Below are positions 62,261 to 64,000 of a DNA stretch of 64,000 nt, one piece after another. The DNA is taken from the NCBI RefSeq assembly GCF_001905885.1, contig NZ_LIYH01000001.1:498169-562168 (forward strand), given 5' to 3'. The notes beneath the pieces were generated by a model. That model was not told the DNA's origin, searched no databases, and was given only the letters and a program-made list of their open reading frames with translations. The stretch is from Streptomyces sp. CB03234 (GTDB taxonomy: Bacteria; Actinomycetota; Actinomycetes; Streptomycetales; Streptomycetaceae). The position numbers and the translations under genes were made by a program. Within the stretch, counting starts at the first letter, position 1, and each line of letters begins with the position of its first letter.

Positions 62261-63325
62261 CTACTCCGTCGGCAGCCCCACCGTCGACCAGGCCTTCACC
62301 ACCGCGTCCTCCTCCGCGCCGCCCGCCCCGAACCGCTCCCGCACCGCCGCCACCGTCAGCCGCGAGAAGTCGGCGAACTCCGCGTCCACCGCCAGGCGCC
62401 CGCCCGTCAGCACGTCGTACCAGACCTGCCCGGCCCGCTCCCAGGCGTTGCCGCCCAGCTCCTTGGCGAACAGGTAGAAGGCGTGGTTCGGGATGCCGGA
62501 GTTGATGTGCACGCCGCCGTTGTCGGCGCCCGTGTGCACGTAGTCCGCCATCCTCGCGGGCTGCGGGTCCTTGCCGAGGACGTCGTCGTCGTACGCCGTC
62601 CCCGGGGCCTTCATCGACCGCAGCGCCACGCCCTGCACCTCCGGCGCCAGCAGACCGGCGCCGATCAGCCAGTCGGCCTGCTCGGCGCTCTGCCCCAGCG
62701 CCTTCTGCTTGACCAGTGAGCCGAAGACGTCGGACATCGACTCGTTGAGCGCGCCGGGCTGGCCGAAGTACGCCAGGTTCGCCGTGTACTGGGTGACCCC
62801 GTGGGCCAGCTCGTGGCCGATGACGTCCACCGCGATGGTGAAGTCGAGGAAGATCTTGCCGTCCCCGTCGCCGAACACCATCTGGTCGCCGTTCCAGAAG
62901 GCGTTGTTGTAGTCCCGGTCGTAGTGGACGGTCGCGTCCAGCGGCAGCCCGGACCCGTCGATCGAATTGCGCCGGTACGCGTCGCGGAACAGCTCGAACG
63001 TCGCGCCGAGACCGGCGTACGCGCGGTTGACGGTCGCGTCCTTCGTCGGTTTCTCGCCCTCGCCGCGCACCTTCTTGCCCGGCAGCGTGGTCTTGTGCTG
63101 GGCGTCGTGGATGGTGCGCTTGGGCTTGTCGGCGGGCGCGTCCGCCGCCCGGGGCACGGGCGCGGCGCCGACGACCGTGGTCAGGCGGCGGGCGGTGCGG
63201 TTCGCGGCGTCCTGGACGAGGGTGCGGCGGGCGGCCGCGGCGATGAGCGGGTCCGCGGCACGGGACAGCTGGTCGAGCAGGTGCGGGGGGACGATCGTGC
63301 AGAACACGGAAGGTGTGGCAGTCAT
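62261..63325 (-). CDS. Protealysin-like M4 metalloprotease, no signal peptide
   Basis: 354 residues from ATG 63325. A short propeptide carries the PPL motif FCTIVPPHLL near 9. The catalytic part has VIGHELAHGVTQYT near 173, GALNESMSD near 195 (Glu ligand) and GGVHINSGIPN near 275. Lack of a signal peptide is typical of protealysins. ATG 63325 is preferred; TTG 63334 is possible. It precedes the emfourin-like inhibitor. Confidence 0.9.
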   Translation of the reverse strand: MTATPSVFCTIVPPHLLDQLSRAADPLIAAAARRTLVQDAANRTARRLTTVVGAAPVPRAADAPADKPKRTIHDAQHKTTLPGKKVRGEGEKPTKDATVNRAYAGLGATFELFRDAYRRNSIDGSGLPLDATVHYDRDYNNAFWNGDQMVFGDGDGKIFLDFTIAVDVIGHELAHGVTQYTANLAYFGQPGALNESMSDVFGSLVKQKALGQSAEQADWLIGAGLLAPEVQGVALRSMKAPGTAYDDDVLGKDPQPARMADYVHTGADNGGVHINSGIPNHAFYLFAKELGGNAWERAGQVWYDVLTGGRLAVDAEFADFSRLTVAAVRERFGAGGAEEDAVVKAWSTVGLPTE

Positions 63326-63383
63326 ATTCCGCAATGTGGCAGCCTGTCACTGACCTGTCACCAGGTGCGACGAGTATTCCTGA

Positions 63384-64000
<617 letters not shown>

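Overview
This window is high-GC DNA with strong third-position G/C bias, many GTG starts, AGGAGG-type ribosome binding sites and the conserved gene order of a Streptomyces (or close Streptomycetaceae) chromosome core. Almost every stretch is explained by housekeeping genes. No prophage, insertion sequence, CRISPR array or biosynthetic gene cluster was seen.

Layout. 1-7.2 kb: part of a wall teichoic acid locus (GT4 glycosyltransferase cut by the window edge, a fused cytidylyltransferase/SDR of the CDP-ribitol type, a CDP-glycerol/ribitol polymerase-like transferase, a GT2 transferase). 7.4-10.6 kb: proline genes proB and proA with a conserved small gene between them. 10.8-18.0 kb: two related single-pass membrane proteins, an HtpX-like M48 protease on the minus strand, a 53-residue membrane microprotein, nadD, a divergent LCP/LytR protein, rsfS and a histidine phosphatase that appears to start at CTG. 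18.1-20.4 kb: two identical tRNA-Ala(GGC) genes flanking a transporter remnant, two small zinc-ribbon genes and a GT87 membrane mannosyltransferase. 20.5-23.4 kb (minus): a NuoF-like flavoprotein fused to a ferredoxin, translationally coupled to a cytochrome b/ferric-reductase-like membrane protein. 23.6-33.7 kb: leuS behind a leucine leader-peptide attenuator, a coiled-coil membrane protein, degV, comEA-comEC and holA. 34.2-42.9 kb: rpsT (minus), lepA, an acyl-CoA ligase, a HATPase-GAF-PP2C regulator, hemW and a DUF3097 gene. 42.9-53.0 kb: a metallo-beta-lactamase gene, CIRCE-hrcA-dnaJ, a nitronate monooxygenase-rsmE pair, an AAA ATPase/TPR pair, HIT, ribonuclease Z and a deaminase. 53.4-62.0 kb: an MFS transporter, a PfkB kinase, then the tightly packed phoH-ybeY-corC-mmcQ-lipoprotein-CDA-like-TM-era series. 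62.0-64.0 kb: an emfourin/protealysin-type inhibitor-protease pair (minus) and leuA behind its own leucine leader peptide.

How the genes work together. The cell-envelope genes (teichoic acid locus, LCP protein, GT87) cluster on the left. Ribosome assembly and translation genes recur throughout (rsfS, leuS, rpsT, lepA, rsmE, ybeY, era). Two leucine-dependent genes 40 kb apart, leuS and leuA, carry similar near-leaderless Leu-rich leader peptides.

The best candidates for something under-described are: the NuoF-like/ferredoxin plus cytochrome b electron-transfer module, which lacks one expected Fe-S cysteine; the coupled AAA/TPR-membrane pair; a cytidine-deaminase-fold protein without zinc ligands ahead of era; the CTG-start phosphatase; an LCP protein without the canonical N-terminal arginines; and a roughly 150-bp GC-rich repeat present in opposite orientations in two intergenic gaps. 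All functional calls are from motif reading by eye; no database search was run.
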